Of a stretch of DNA of 64,000 bases, positions 1 to 7,591 are shown in pieces. Below the pieces are notes generated by a model. That model made no database searches. It saw nothing but the letters and a program-made list of their open reading frames with translations, and was not told where the DNA came from. The first letter of the stretch is position 1; every line of letters begins with the position of its first letter. This DNA comes from an uncultured Clostridia bacterium (GTDB lineage: Bacteria; Bacillota; Clostridia; TANB77; CAG-508). The position numbers and the translations under genes were made by a program. The stretch spans positions 62,001 through 126,000 of the forward strand of contig CAKPAI010000003.1 in assembly GCA_934133005.1 (NCBI GenBank), read 5' to 3'.

Positions 1-599
1 ATTATATTAGTTCCTTTGTTTATAACAACTGCCATTAGTATTGCAATTAAAAATAAAAATGGCTCTGTGTATGATTCACACATAATTATTAATATTACAA
101 GTGCACAACCTACAGCTAAAACAATAATCCAAGTATGTAAAACTGGTTTATTATATTCTGATACATCTCCACTTGTTTCAAACTTGTACTCCTCATATTT
201 TGTAGTAATTGTGTTATACACATTTTTTGCATTTTCTGAGTCAGCCTCTCCATCAACTGTTAATGTATATAAAGTATGATTGTCAATATTATATTTTTCT
301 GACTCATCATAATCAACTTCTTTTACATTATCAATTCCTTTGAGTTCTTCAAAAACTTCTTGTTTTTGCTCTTCATTTAAATCATTAAACATTATGTTTA
401 ATGTACTTGTAGTTGTCTCAAATTCATCCTCCATTATGTCCATACCAATTCTTGTTTCAGAATCACCTGGCAAGTACTTTGCTATATCATAATTGATTTT
501 TACTTTTTGAGATAGCACTCCACAGACAATTGTTAATATAATAAATAAAGCTATTACATAGTATCTTTTGTCTATTATAAAATCTGTTAATTTCTTCAA
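1..599 (-). CDS. MMPL/RND-family transporter, N-terminal part (runs off window)
   Basis: The reading frame stays open from a TTG start at 599 to the window edge, about 199 codons. A good ribosome binding site (AAGGAGG) sits 8 bases upstream. The protein begins with a short basic stretch and a transmembrane helix (about residues 10-30). An extracytoplasmic domain follows (about 31-155, including YLPGDSETRIG), then two more helices near 160-195. This is the start of MMPL/RND-superfamily exporters, which move lipids or drugs using the proton gradient. It is divergent from a TetR regulator, and a palindrome lies in the shared promoter region, so TetR control is likely. The substrate cannot be told. 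The family call rests on topology and the sequence after the first helix. Confidence 0.7.
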   Translation of the reverse strand, partial: MKKLTDFIIDKRYYVIALFIILTIVCGVLSQKVKINYDIAKYLPGDSETRIGMDIMEDEFETTTSTLNIMFNDLNEEQKQEVFEELKGIDNVKEVDYDESEKYNIDNHTLYTLTVDGEADSENAKNVYNTITTKYEEYKFETSGDVSEYNKPVLHTWIIVLAVGCALVILIIMCESYTEPFLFLIAILMAVVINKGTNI

Positions 600-641
600 A
601 ATAATTTCCTCCTTTTTCCTTTTGCACTCAACTAATATCAT

Positions 642-647
642 ATTATA
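642..647 (-). promoter_or_regulatory. -10 element of the MMPL transporter promoter
   Basis: Perfect TATAAT on the minus strand, with a weak TTTCAT 17 bases upstream as possible -35. The -35 overlaps the palindrome at 658-684. Confidence 0.5.
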
Positions 648-657
648 CGCTTTTTTA

Positions 658-684
658 TTAGCAAATGAAAGTATAATTTGCTAA
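658..684. promoter_or_regulatory. Palindromic operator candidate (TetR site)
   Basis: A perfect inverted repeat: TTAGCAAAT, a 9-base spacer, then ATTTGCTAA. It lies between the divergent transporter and TetR genes and covers the predicted -35 of the transporter. Its size and position suit a TetR dimer site. Binding by the adjacent regulator is inferred. Confidence 0.5.
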
Positions 685-746
685 CAACTGTCTAAATTCA
701 TACACTTAGTGTTAAATTGTCTATTTCTTTTTCTTAAAAGTAATGT

Positions 747-752
747 TATAAT
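747..752 (+). promoter_or_regulatory. -10 element of the tetR gene
   Basis: Perfect TATAAT upstream of the regulator start at 809. No convincing -35 at standard spacing. A small palindrome, ACACT-T-AGTGT (702-712), lies just upstream. Confidence 0.4.
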
Positions 753-808
753 AGATTATATTGTACTATAAAATTCATACATATAGTTTTGAAAGGAATA
801 ATTTTATT

Positions 809-1363
809 ATGAAAGTTCAAGGTGCTAATGCTTCTTCAAGAAAAACAAGAGCTCTTATAAAAAAAGCTTTTGCTGAGATTATAAATGAAAAAAAATCTTT
901 TAGTAAAGTTACTGTTACAGAAATAGTTAAACGTGCAGACATTACTAGAAGTACATTTTACACTCATTATGATGATATATATGATGTTGCAAAAGACTAC
1001 CAAATGGAAACAATTCAGCTTCTAATTAGTGACGACTTAGTTCTTCATTCTAAAGAAGAAATTGAACAATATTTTGATGACATTATTGAATGTTTGAAAA
1101 AAAACGAATCTACTTATAAGATGCTACTTGCAGCAGATGAAAGTTTATACTTTCTTCAAAAAATGAGTAATATTGCAGTAGAAAAATTATATAATGTTTT
1201 ACATAAATTATACCCTACTAACAAACGTTTAAAACTTACAATTTCATTTTTCATGGATGGAATTATGGATGAGCTTGTTAAATATTTTAGAAATAAATCA
1301 GATTATACATTAGATGAACTCCTACTTGCATCTAAAGACATATTTAAAGAAATATTTTATTAA
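809..1363 (+). CDS. TetR/AcrR-family transcriptional regulator
   Basis: A 184-residue protein with an N-terminal helix-turn-helix (about residues 8-55). It includes the TetR signature VTEIVKRADITRSTFYTHY, in which the recognition helix ends in the typical TFYxHY. The C-terminal half is an all-helical ligand-binding/dimerisation domain of the short TetR_C type. The start at 809 was chosen over an upstream in-frame ATG (761) because GAAAGGA lies about 11 bases before it. It is divergent from an MMPL transporter, the usual arrangement for a local repressor of an efflux or lipid exporter. Effector unknown. Confidence 0.85.
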   Translation: MKVQGANASSRKTRALIKKAFAEIINEKKSFSKVTVTEIVKRADITRSTFYTHYDDIYDVAKDYQMETIQLLISDDLVLHSKEEIEQYFDDIIECLKKNESTYKMLLAADESLYFLQKMSNIAVEKLYNVLHKLYPTNKRLKLTISFFMDGIMDELVKYFRNKSDYTLDELLLASKDIFKEIFY

Positions 1364-1364
1364 A

Positions 1365-1402
1365 AAACTCCCTGTGGCAATACATAGCCACAAGGAGTTT
1401 TC
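1365..1402. terminator. Bidirectional terminator between tetR and ectB-like gene
   Basis: Stem AAACTCC-TGTGGC / GCCACA-GGAGTTT with an 8-base loop and one bulge per side. T-runs follow on both strands, serving the convergent genes ending at 1363 and 1409. Confidence 0.8.
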
Positions 1403-1408
1403 TCTATT

Positions 1409-2656
1409 TTATAAACATTTTTTTATTGTTTCTTTTAATATATTTAGTCCTTTTTCAAGAGTTTCTTCATCTGTTATAAGTGCTGGCATTATCTTAACTA
1501 CAGAATCTCCACGACCCGCTCTTTCAACTATTAAACCTGCTTTAAAACATTCCTTAGATATTTTTTTAGCTAAAACTCCATCATGAGTTTCTATTCCCCA
1601 TATAAATCCAATTCCTCTAATTTCAAAATTTTTATTTAATGGTTTTATTTCTTCATTTAGGAATTTCTCTATTATTTTAGATTTTCTTTGAACTTCTGCT
1701 TCTATATGATTGTTCTTCATAAATTCAAGTCCAGCTTTGGCAGCAACTATTGCAAGTTGGTTTCCTCTAAATGTTCCATTGTGTTCTCCTGGATTCCAAA
1801 CATCAAGTTCAGGCTTAAATAAAGTTAAAGCAAATGGCATTCCATATCCACCGATTGATTTTGATAAAACTACTATATCTGGTATGATGTTTGCTCTTTC
1901 AAATGAGAAGAATGTTCCTGTTCTTGCACAACCAACTTGAATATCATCAACTATTAAAAGAATATCATTCTTTGTACAGAATTCTCTAACTCTTTGTAAC
2001 CATTCTTTCTCAAATACCCAAATTCCACCTTCTGCTTGTACTGTTTCTAGAATTAGTGCTGCTGGTTTTTCAATTCCTGAATGATCATCATCTAATATTG
2101 TTTGCATGTATTCTATTGTATCTAAACCTTTAAACATATATGGTGCTGGAATATGAGTTGCATTGTTAAGTTCAACCCCTGCACCTTTTCTTGCAGCAGC
2201 TTCAGTTGTTAGCTCTAGTGCTCCTAAAGTCATTCCATGGAAACAACCCATTAAACACCAAATATTTCTTCTGCCCTTTACTTTTCTTGCAAGTTTTAAT
2301 GCAGCTTCAATTGCATTTGTTCCTGTTGGTCCAGGAAATTGAATTTTATAATCAAGTCCTCTTGGTTTTAAAATTTCTTCTTCAAAATACTTTATGAACT
2401 CTTCCTTTGGCTTTGTATACATATCTAATGCATGCATTATTCCGTCATGTTCTAGATATTTTACAACTCTTTCTTTTATGTAGTCATTATTATGACCATA
2501 ATTTAAAGCTCCCGCTCCACAGAAAAAGTCTATATATTCTTTTCCATTTACGTCCTTTATTATTGCACCTTTTGCAGTATCTAATTCTTCATCAAAAATT
2601 CTGCAATAAGATCTCACCTCTGATTCGTATTTTTCAAAAACTTCAGTATTATCCAT
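1409..2656 (-). CDS. ectB: Diaminobutyrate-2-oxoglutarate transaminase (EctB-like, class III)
   Basis: A 415-residue PLP-dependent class III aminotransferase. The sequence follows EctB closely: YGHNN..., DGIMHALDMYT, LKPRGLDYKIQFPGPTGTN (about residues 95-113) and FHGMTLGALELTT. The PLP lysine is in VVLSKSIGGYGMP. The family makes L-2,4-diaminobutyrate from aspartate semialdehyde and glutamate. No ectA or ectC is nearby, so ectoine synthesis is not indicated. The product may be used directly or in a secondary metabolite. It starts 14 bases after gatD with AGGAGG before the ATG, so it is probably cotranscribed with murT-gatD. A related class III transaminase with another substrate is the main alternative. 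Confidence 0.72.
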   Translation of the reverse strand: MDNTEVFEKYESEVRSYCRIFDEELDTAKGAIIKDVNGKEYIDFFCGAGALNYGHNNDYIKERVVKYLEHDGIMHALDMYTKPKEEFIKYFEEEILKPRGLDYKIQFPGPTGTNAIEAALKLARKVKGRRNIWCLMGCFHGMTLGALELTTEAAARKGAGVELNNATHIPAPYMFKGLDTIEYMQTILDDDHSGIEKPAALILETVQAEGGIWVFEKEWLQRVREFCTKNDILLIVDDIQVGCARTGTFFSFERANIIPDIVVLSKSIGGYGMPFALTLFKPELDVWNPGEHNGTFRGNQLAIVAAKAGLEFMKNNHIEAEVQRKSKIIEKFLNEEIKPLNKNFEIRGIGFIWGIETHDGVLAKKISKECFKAGLIVERAGRGDSVVKIMPALITDEETLEKGLNILKETIKKCL

Positions 2657-2670
2657 AAATTTATTCCTCC

Positions 2671-3393
2671 TTAATCAAATTTTACACTTGGATTTTCAAA
2701 TTCTTTTAGTCTTATATCATAGCACTTATTAGCAATCTCTTCAAATGCAAGTTTTTCTACTTTTATGTCCATAAGTTTTAATATATACTTTGTAAACTCT
2801 GGATTCACTACAAGTAATGGTCCAAGTACATAAGTTCCCATAAAATTATTTATTTTTATGCCTTCATACTTTGTTTCTTTATTTAAACCATCTCCTCTAA
2901 TTGTTTCAAACAAATAGTTTTGTGAATTATCGCCATAGGACATACTAAATTGAGATTTAAAGCCTTCAATTTTAATATTTTCAAATTCACCTAAGAACAA
3001 TGAATTATATCTATTCATCATATCTCGCTTTGCATATAATCCTGTTATTCCAAGGCCTTCCACTCTTGATTTGTCTTCATTTTCAATATAATCTCCAAAT
3101 ATTTCTAAAGCATTTCCTATAACTAGAAATATTTGCCCATCATCAATTTTTTGCTTTATTTGTTCTTTATATTGCTTTAACGCATTTATTGCTAACTCTT
3201 GTGATTTTTCTGTCATTGGAGCCATATAAACCATATCTATTTTTTCATCTAGAAATTTAGGCTTTTCAGTTAAAGAAGTTTTAATAACTTCTATTTCATC
3301 TGTAGTTTCTTGTAAATATTTTATATTGTACATATTTCCAAAAAGATTACAGATTTCTGGATATAACATTTCTATTTTCTTCAAATTTTTCAT
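2671..3393 (-). CDS. gatD: GatD-like subunit of lipid II isoglutaminyl synthase, catalytic residues missing
   Basis: A 240-residue CobB/CobQ-type glutamine amidotransferase homologue, directly 3' of murT (3-base gap). That is the GatD position. The family features RVEGLGITGLY (about 110-120) and NNFMGTYVLGPLL (about 182-194) are present. In well-studied GatD the nucleophile cysteine sits in an xICGGYQFLG loop. Here the loop reads VIGNALEIFG with glycine at residue 93. The catalytic histidine of GTYLHGP is leucine 190. The glutaminase site therefore looks dead, although the fold and partner gene are kept. Ammonia might come from another source, or the subunit may be structural. Confidence 0.75.
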   Translation of the reverse strand: MKNLKKIEMLYPEICNLFGNMYNIKYLQETTDEIEVIKTSLTEKPKFLDEKIDMVYMAPMTEKSQELAINALKQYKEQIKQKIDDGQIFLVIGNALEIFGDYIENEDKSRVEGLGITGLYAKRDMMNRYNSLFLGEFENIKIEGFKSQFSMSYGDNSQNYLFETIRGDGLNKETKYEGIKINNFMGTYVLGPLLVVNPEFTKYILKLMDIKVEKLAFEEIANKCYDIRLKEFENPSVKFD

Positions 3394-3396
3394 CTC

Positions 3397-4761
3397 CTAA
3401 CTGTTTACTATCTTATCTTTTATTTTGTTACATACATCATTTGCAACTTTGTCAGTATATACATCATATAATACATAAACGTCTTTTCCCTTTTCTAGAG
3501 ATAAACCATCTACAGTTTCATTTGTATCATTAAAGTAAACTAGTTTTTCTTTCGGAACTCCTGCAATTAATAGCCTTAGATAAAAGTCTTCACATCTTGG
3601 ACCTCCAATTACTATTTTATCAATTGATTCATCATTTAAAAATTCAAAATCACAATCATATAACCATATAATACTTTCAGAAGTTTCTTTTGCATCAAAA
3701 TAGTCATATATTAGTAAAACAATTTCTTTCTTTCCTGGTTCCTTTTTTATATAATCAAATACACATGAACAAGCAATTGGATTTTGTCCTTTAGCTAGAT
3801 GTTTTATTATATTTATTCCATTTATTTCTTCTTTTTTATATCTTGTTTCTGCAATTCGTTCATTATCTATAATTTCTTTAATTTTGTCTTTTTCTATTCC
3901 AAGCTTGTCCAATGCAGTTATTACAGCAATCATGTTATATAAATTAAAAATACTGTCAGATAACATTTTGTAACTACTTTTATTTCCATTTGCTTCTACT
4001 TCTATTAATCTATTTTCGTAGTCCACTTTTGTAATTCTATAATCTGAATCAGGAGATTTAAAATTACAATTTGGGCAATAGGCATTTCCTATATGATGAT
4101 ATCTTACATAATTATATTTTAGTTTGCTTGAACATTTAGGACATATTCTGACATCATTTATTATATTTATAGACTTCGTTAAATCAGTAGGAAGCTTGTC
4201 TATTGAAAAATAAGTTTTTTCATTTTTTTCAGTTCCAAGCTGACTGCTTATTAAATCATCAGCATTTAAAATAAGCTTTGTATCTTCTGGTATAGCTTTA
4301 TTTATAATATCAAATATAAACTCTGGGTGTGCATTTCTTCTTATTGAGTCTCTAAACAAATTAGTACATAGTAAATATGTAGGTTTCATATTTGGAAGTA
4401 CCTTTAATGAACTTCTTTCATCCATTTCTATTACTGCAATATCAGCTTTAGACTTATTTGTAAAGCCTGTTCCCATTAAAAAGCTTACACATATTCCAGA
4501 CAAAATATTTCCACCTAGTCTGTTATTTATTACCTTCATTCCTGCTTTTTCTAAAGAATCATCTAATAAATTACTTACTGTAGTTTTACCATTCGTTCCA
4601 GTTATTGCAATTATCTTTTCTGGTTTTGCAATATACTTTAAAAAATTTGGACATATTGCAAGAGCTACTTTTCCAGGAACCTGTGTTCCATTTCTTCTGC
4701 AAATGTTTAACAAAAGTCTAGTAAGTTTTGCTGCATAAAAAGCTATATAAAATCTTAACAT
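3397..4761 (-). CDS. murT: MurT, lipid II isoglutaminyl synthase catalytic subunit
   Basis: A 454-residue Mur-ligase family protein. The Mur ATP-binding loop IIAITGTNGKTTVSNLL lies at about residues 50-66. A MurT-specific four-cysteine zinc ribbon lies near 208-234 (CPKC ... CPNC). A C-terminal MurT-type domain follows. With GatD it amidates the alpha-carboxyl of D-glutamate in lipid II on the cytoplasmic face of the membrane. It is the first gene of the murT-gatD-ectB run and has a good promoter at 4796-4824. Confidence 0.92.
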   Translation of the reverse strand: MLRFYIAFYAAKLTRLLLNICRRNGTQVPGKVALAICPNFLKYIAKPEKIIAITGTNGKTTVSNLLDDSLEKAGMKVINNRLGGNILSGICVSFLMGTGFTNKSKADIAVIEMDERSSLKVLPNMKPTYLLCTNLFRDSIRRNAHPEFIFDIINKAIPEDTKLILNADDLISSQLGTEKNEKTYFSIDKLPTDLTKSINIINDVRICPKCSSKLKYNYVRYHHIGNAYCPNCNFKSPDSDYRITKVDYENRLIEVEANGNKSSYKMLSDSIFNLYNMIAVITALDKLGIEKDKIKEIIDNERIAETRYKKEEINGINIIKHLAKGQNPIACSCVFDYIKKEPGKKEIVLLIYDYFDAKETSESIIWLYDCDFEFLNDESIDKIVIGGPRCEDFYLRLLIAGVPKEKLVYFNDTNETVDGLSLEKGKDVYVLYDVYTDKVANDVCNKIKDKIVNS

Positions 4762-4795
4762 TTTAAATTCCTCTTTTACCTAAAAATCTAATCGT

Positions 4796-4824
4796 ATTAT
4801 ATACTTTTGTATTTGCCTTGTCTA
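4796..4824 (-). promoter_or_regulatory. Promoter of murT-gatD
   Basis: On the minus strand TAGACA, 17 bases, TATAAT, about 35 bases before the murT start. Sigma-A type. Confidence 0.65.
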
Positions 4825-4872
4825 TATTTATTTGCTTTTTTTAATCATTTTTTAAGTTTTTTTATTTTTTGT

Positions 4873-4901
4873 TTGACTATTCCCTGCATTAGAGATATAA
4901 T
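4873..4901 (+). promoter_or_regulatory. Promoter of the 4924 gene
   Basis: TTGACT, 17 bases, TATAAT on the plus strand, followed by AAAGGA and the ATG at 4924. One of the best sigma-A promoters in the window. Confidence 0.75.
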
Positions 4902-4923
4902 TATTTCGAAAGGACCGAAGTCT

Positions 4924-5253
4924 ATGAAAATATATAAAAGAGTAAAAAATTCAAAAGCCACAGATGTCAAGCACTCTGGCCTAATTGATTTATTATATAA
5001 AAATTGTGAAAAATTAGAAGATTTAAAATTAGCTAATGTAAAAAATAAGAGTGAAGAAGATTATTACAAGCTTATTGTAGCTATAAGAAATCTACCTCCA
5101 CACTTTAGTAATTGCCGAGAAATAATATTTGAAGCTTTAGATAATTACCTATTATCACAAAGCTTACTTGCAAGCTATGAACATGAATATTTTTATAAGT
5201 CTGGTTTTCATGATTCAAGAACTTTAATGCAAAATACGCAAAAAAATAAATAA
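4924..5253 (+). CDS. Hypothetical protein, 109 aa
   Basis: A short, charged, mostly helical protein with no family I recognise. The start at 4924 follows AAAGGA and a strong promoter. The longer upstream frame from 4807 would run through the promoter and is not used. No signal peptide or membrane segment. It faces a small XRE regulator downstream on the other strand. Confidence 0.6.
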   Translation: MKIYKRVKNSKATDVKHSGLIDLLYKNCEKLEDLKLANVKNKSEEDYYKLIVAIRNLPPHFSNCREIIFEALDNYLLSQSLLASYEHEYFYKSGFHDSRTLMQNTQKNK

Positions 5254-5283
5254 CAAAATGTTTACCACCTGTTATTTGTTAAC

Positions 5284-5520
5284 CTATATGTTAAATATAT
5301 CTGCTGATACTCCTAAAACTTTAGCAAAAGCAAACAATTCAAAATCTTGAACTAATCCGTCATCATTTTCTATTTTAGATATTTCTTTTGATGTTAGTTC
5401 TATTCCCTCCAGTTGAAGTTTTTCAGCTAGTCTTTGTTGAGAAAAACCTTTCTCTATTCTAAGTTTTCTTAACATTTTTCCAGAAATGTTCTTTGAGTTA
5501 TAATATTTACTGATTTTCAT
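5284..5520 (-). CDS. Small XRE-family DNA-binding protein
   Basis: A 78-residue protein that is essentially one helix-turn-helix domain: MLRKLRIEKGFSQQRLAEKL, then LTSKEISKIEND and a last helix with FAKVLGVSADIF. This is the Cro/CI-type HTH_3 fold. It lacks an effector domain, so it probably acts as a simple repressor or activator. A Spo0A-box-like sequence lies about 95 bases upstream. Targets unknown. Confidence 0.85.
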   Translation of the reverse strand: MKISKYYNSKNISGKMLRKLRIEKGFSQQRLAEKLQLEGIELTSKEISKIENDDGLVQDFELFAFAKVLGVSADIFNI

Positions 5521-5616
5521 ATGACCACCTTATTTCCTTTTTATCGCTATAATTTTACTATTTTTTTAAATATTTGCATCCTTAATAACGCGACCATAGT
5601 TTCTTTTTACGTATTT

Positions 5617-5623
5617 TGTCGAA
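5617..5623 (+). promoter_or_regulatory. Spo0A-box-like site upstream of the XRE gene
   Basis: TTTTGTCGAAA contains the 0A-box core TGTCGAA. Short motif, so only suggestive. Confidence 0.35.
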
Positions 5624-5647
5624 AGTTGCAATAAAATGTTAAAAAAT

Positions 5648-5692
5648 TAAGCTCAATTATTATATTTTAATAATCAAGCTTTTATATTATTA
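5648..5692 (-). terminator. Probable terminator of glyQS
   Basis: Inverted repeat AAGCTTGATTATT / AATAATTGAGCTT (a few G-U or mismatched pairs) followed by a T-rich run on the minus strand, just past the glyQS stop. Confidence 0.55.
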
Positions 5693-5715
5693 TTTGATAT
5701 TTTCTTTAAAATATT

Positions 5716-7098
5716 CTAAAATTTTATTTTTTCTTCTATCCAATTATTTAATTGTGAAATTTCAATTCTTACTTGTTCCATTGTATCTCTATCTCTTACA
5801 GTTACTTTTCCATCTTCAAGTGTATCAAAATCAATAGTTACACAATATGGAGTTCCTATTTCATCCTCACGTCTATATCTCTTTCCTATACTTCCTGCTT
5901 CATCATAATCACACATAAAATCTTTAGAAAGCATTTCATAAACTTCTTGTGATTTTTCTGAAAGCTTTTTAGATAATGGAAGTACAGCTACTTTATATGG
6001 AGCAAGTGCTGGGTGTAAGTGCATTACAACTCTACTATCTCCTTCTCCTAAATTCTGTTCTTCATAAGCATTACATAAAAATGCAAGTGTAACTCTATCG
6101 CAACCAAGTGATGGTTCTATTACATATGGAATGTATTTTTCGTTTGTTTCTGGATCTTGATATGATAAATCTTGCTTTGAATGTTCCATGTGTCTTGATA
6201 AATCATAATCTGTTCTATCAGCTATTCCCCATAGCTCTCCCCAACCAAAAGGAAACTTAAATTCGATATCAGTTGTTGCTTTACTATAAAATACTAATTC
6301 TTCTTTGCTGTGGTCACGAAGTCTTATATTTTCATCTTCCATTCCTAGTGAAAGTAAGAAATTTTTACAATAATCTTTCCAGAATTTAAACCACTCTAAA
6401 TCAGTGTCTGGCTTGCAGAAGAATTCTAGTTCCATTTGTTCGAATTCACGAGTTCTAAATGTAAAGTTTCCTGGAGTTATTTCATTTCTAAATGCTTTTC
6501 CTATTTGAGCAATTCCCATTGGTAATTTTCTTCTTGTTGTTCTTGCAACATTTTTGAAGTTTACAAATATACCTTGAGCAGTTTCTGGTCTTAAGTATAT
6601 TTGAGATGTTGAGTCTTCTGTTACTCCTTGGAATGTCTTAAACATAAGATTGAATTTTCTTATTCCTGTAAAATTCTCTTTTCCGCAGTTAGGGCAAGCA
6701 ATATGATGTTCTTGCATATATGAAATCATTTTTTCATCTGGCCAACCATCAACTACTTCTTCGCAATTATGTTCATGCATCCATTCTTCAATTAATTTGT
6801 CTGCTCTATGTCTTGTTTTGCACTCTTTGCAGTCTATTAATGGATCACTAAAACCTGCTACATGCCCTGTTGCAACCCAAGTTTCAGGATTCATGAATAT
6901 TGCAGCATCAAGACCTACATTATATTTATTCTCTTGAATAAACTTTTTTCTCCATGCATTTTTTACATTGTTTTTTAGTTCTACTCCTAAAGGGCCATAA
7001 TCCCAAGTGTTTGCAAGTCCTCCATATATTTCAGAACCTGGATAAACAAATCCTCTGTTTTTGCATAAAGCAACTATTTTTTCCATACTTTCTACCAT
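5716..7098 (-). CDS. glyQS: Glycyl-tRNA synthetase, alpha2 type
   Basis: A 460-residue class II aminoacyl-tRNA synthetase of the dimeric eukaryote/archaea-like type. Motifs seen are the N-terminal NRGFVYPGSEIYGGLANTWD, an inserted zinc-like CKECKTRH ... CPNCGKEN (about 95-145), RPETAQGIFVNF, FRNEITPGNFTFRTREFEQM (motif 2) and a C-terminal anticodon-binding domain. It charges tRNA-Gly. The start at 7098 follows AGGAGG. A T-box leader precedes it, so expression responds to uncharged tRNA-Gly. Confidence 0.97.
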   Translation of the reverse strand: MVESMEKIVALCKNRGFVYPGSEIYGGLANTWDYGPLGVELKNNVKNAWRKKFIQENKYNVGLDAAIFMNPETWVATGHVAGFSDPLIDCKECKTRHRADKLIEEWMHEHNCEEVVDGWPDEKMISYMQEHHIACPNCGKENFTGIRKFNLMFKTFQGVTEDSTSQIYLRPETAQGIFVNFKNVARTTRRKLPMGIAQIGKAFRNEITPGNFTFRTREFEQMELEFFCKPDTDLEWFKFWKDYCKNFLLSLGMEDENIRLRDHSKEELVFYSKATTDIEFKFPFGWGELWGIADRTDYDLSRHMEHSKQDLSYQDPETNEKYIPYVIEPSLGCDRVTLAFLCNAYEEQNLGEGDSRVVMHLHPALAPYKVAVLPLSKKLSEKSQEVYEMLSKDFMCDYDEAGSIGKRYRREDEIGTPYCVTIDFDTLEDGKVTVRDRDTMEQVRIEISQLNNWIEEKIKF

Positions 7099-7125
7099 AA
7101 TATTTTCCTCCTAAAAATATTTTTT

Positions 7126-7371
7126 ATATCAAAAAAGCCTTCATTCCTAGCACATAACATTTACATGCTAGGGACGAAAGCTTATAACTTACGCGGTTCC
7201 ACCCTAATTTAAGTTTTTGTAACTTACACCTTTATTTATTAAATTCAGCTCCAAAGCTCCCCATATAATAAGCTATTACTGACTTTCACCTTTTTCAGCT
7301 CTCTAAAAATAGTTTTTTATATTTTTTCTTTTTCATCACTGTATATTGCTAAAAATTCAGCTTTTTTAACT
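7126..7371 (-). ncRNA. T-box leader of glyQS
   Basis: The minus strand carries the conserved T-box sequence AGGGTGGAACCGCG at about 7193-7206. A terminator hairpin follows, with arms CTAGCATGTAAAT / ...ATGTGCTAG (about 7146-7172) and a T-run just before glyQS. The ~150 bases upstream form the stem I region. Uncharged tRNA-Gly would bind, stabilise the antiterminator and allow readthrough. I did not assign the specifier codon. Confidence 0.92.
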
Positions 7372-7377
7372 TAAATT

Positions 7378-7406
7378 ATAATAGCACCTTTTAGAAGTGA
7401 TGTCAA
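7378..7406 (-). promoter_or_regulatory. Promoter of the T-box/glyQS transcript
   Basis: TTGACA, 17 bases, TATTAT on the minus strand. Transcription would start near 7371, at the edge of the T-box leader. Confidence 0.75.
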
Positions 7407-7432
7407 GAAGTTAGAGAGGAATTTTTAAGATG

Positions 7433-7591
7433 TTAGTCGCAGATTAACACTACGCGGTAGCCCCAATAGTCATCACCACTGCCACCACTGTCACCAAACG
7501 CAAAGGCTCCTGCAGAGGTACCACTCCAACAAATACCTCCACGTCGGCTGAAATACTCGCCAGTACCTGTGTCCTCGTCTGCGTAGTCGTT
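7433..7591 (-). other. Hypervariable C-terminal segment (copy 1)
   Basis: From SWFN to the stop, this segment diverges from copies 2 and 3 while the flanking ~50 codons upstream are nearly identical. Conserved anchors are RGG, AGAFAF and YRVVL, with loops between them variable. It contains the rare CGA codon and many C-ending codons. The position and anchors match variable regions of diversity-generating retroelement targets. Confidence 0.5.
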
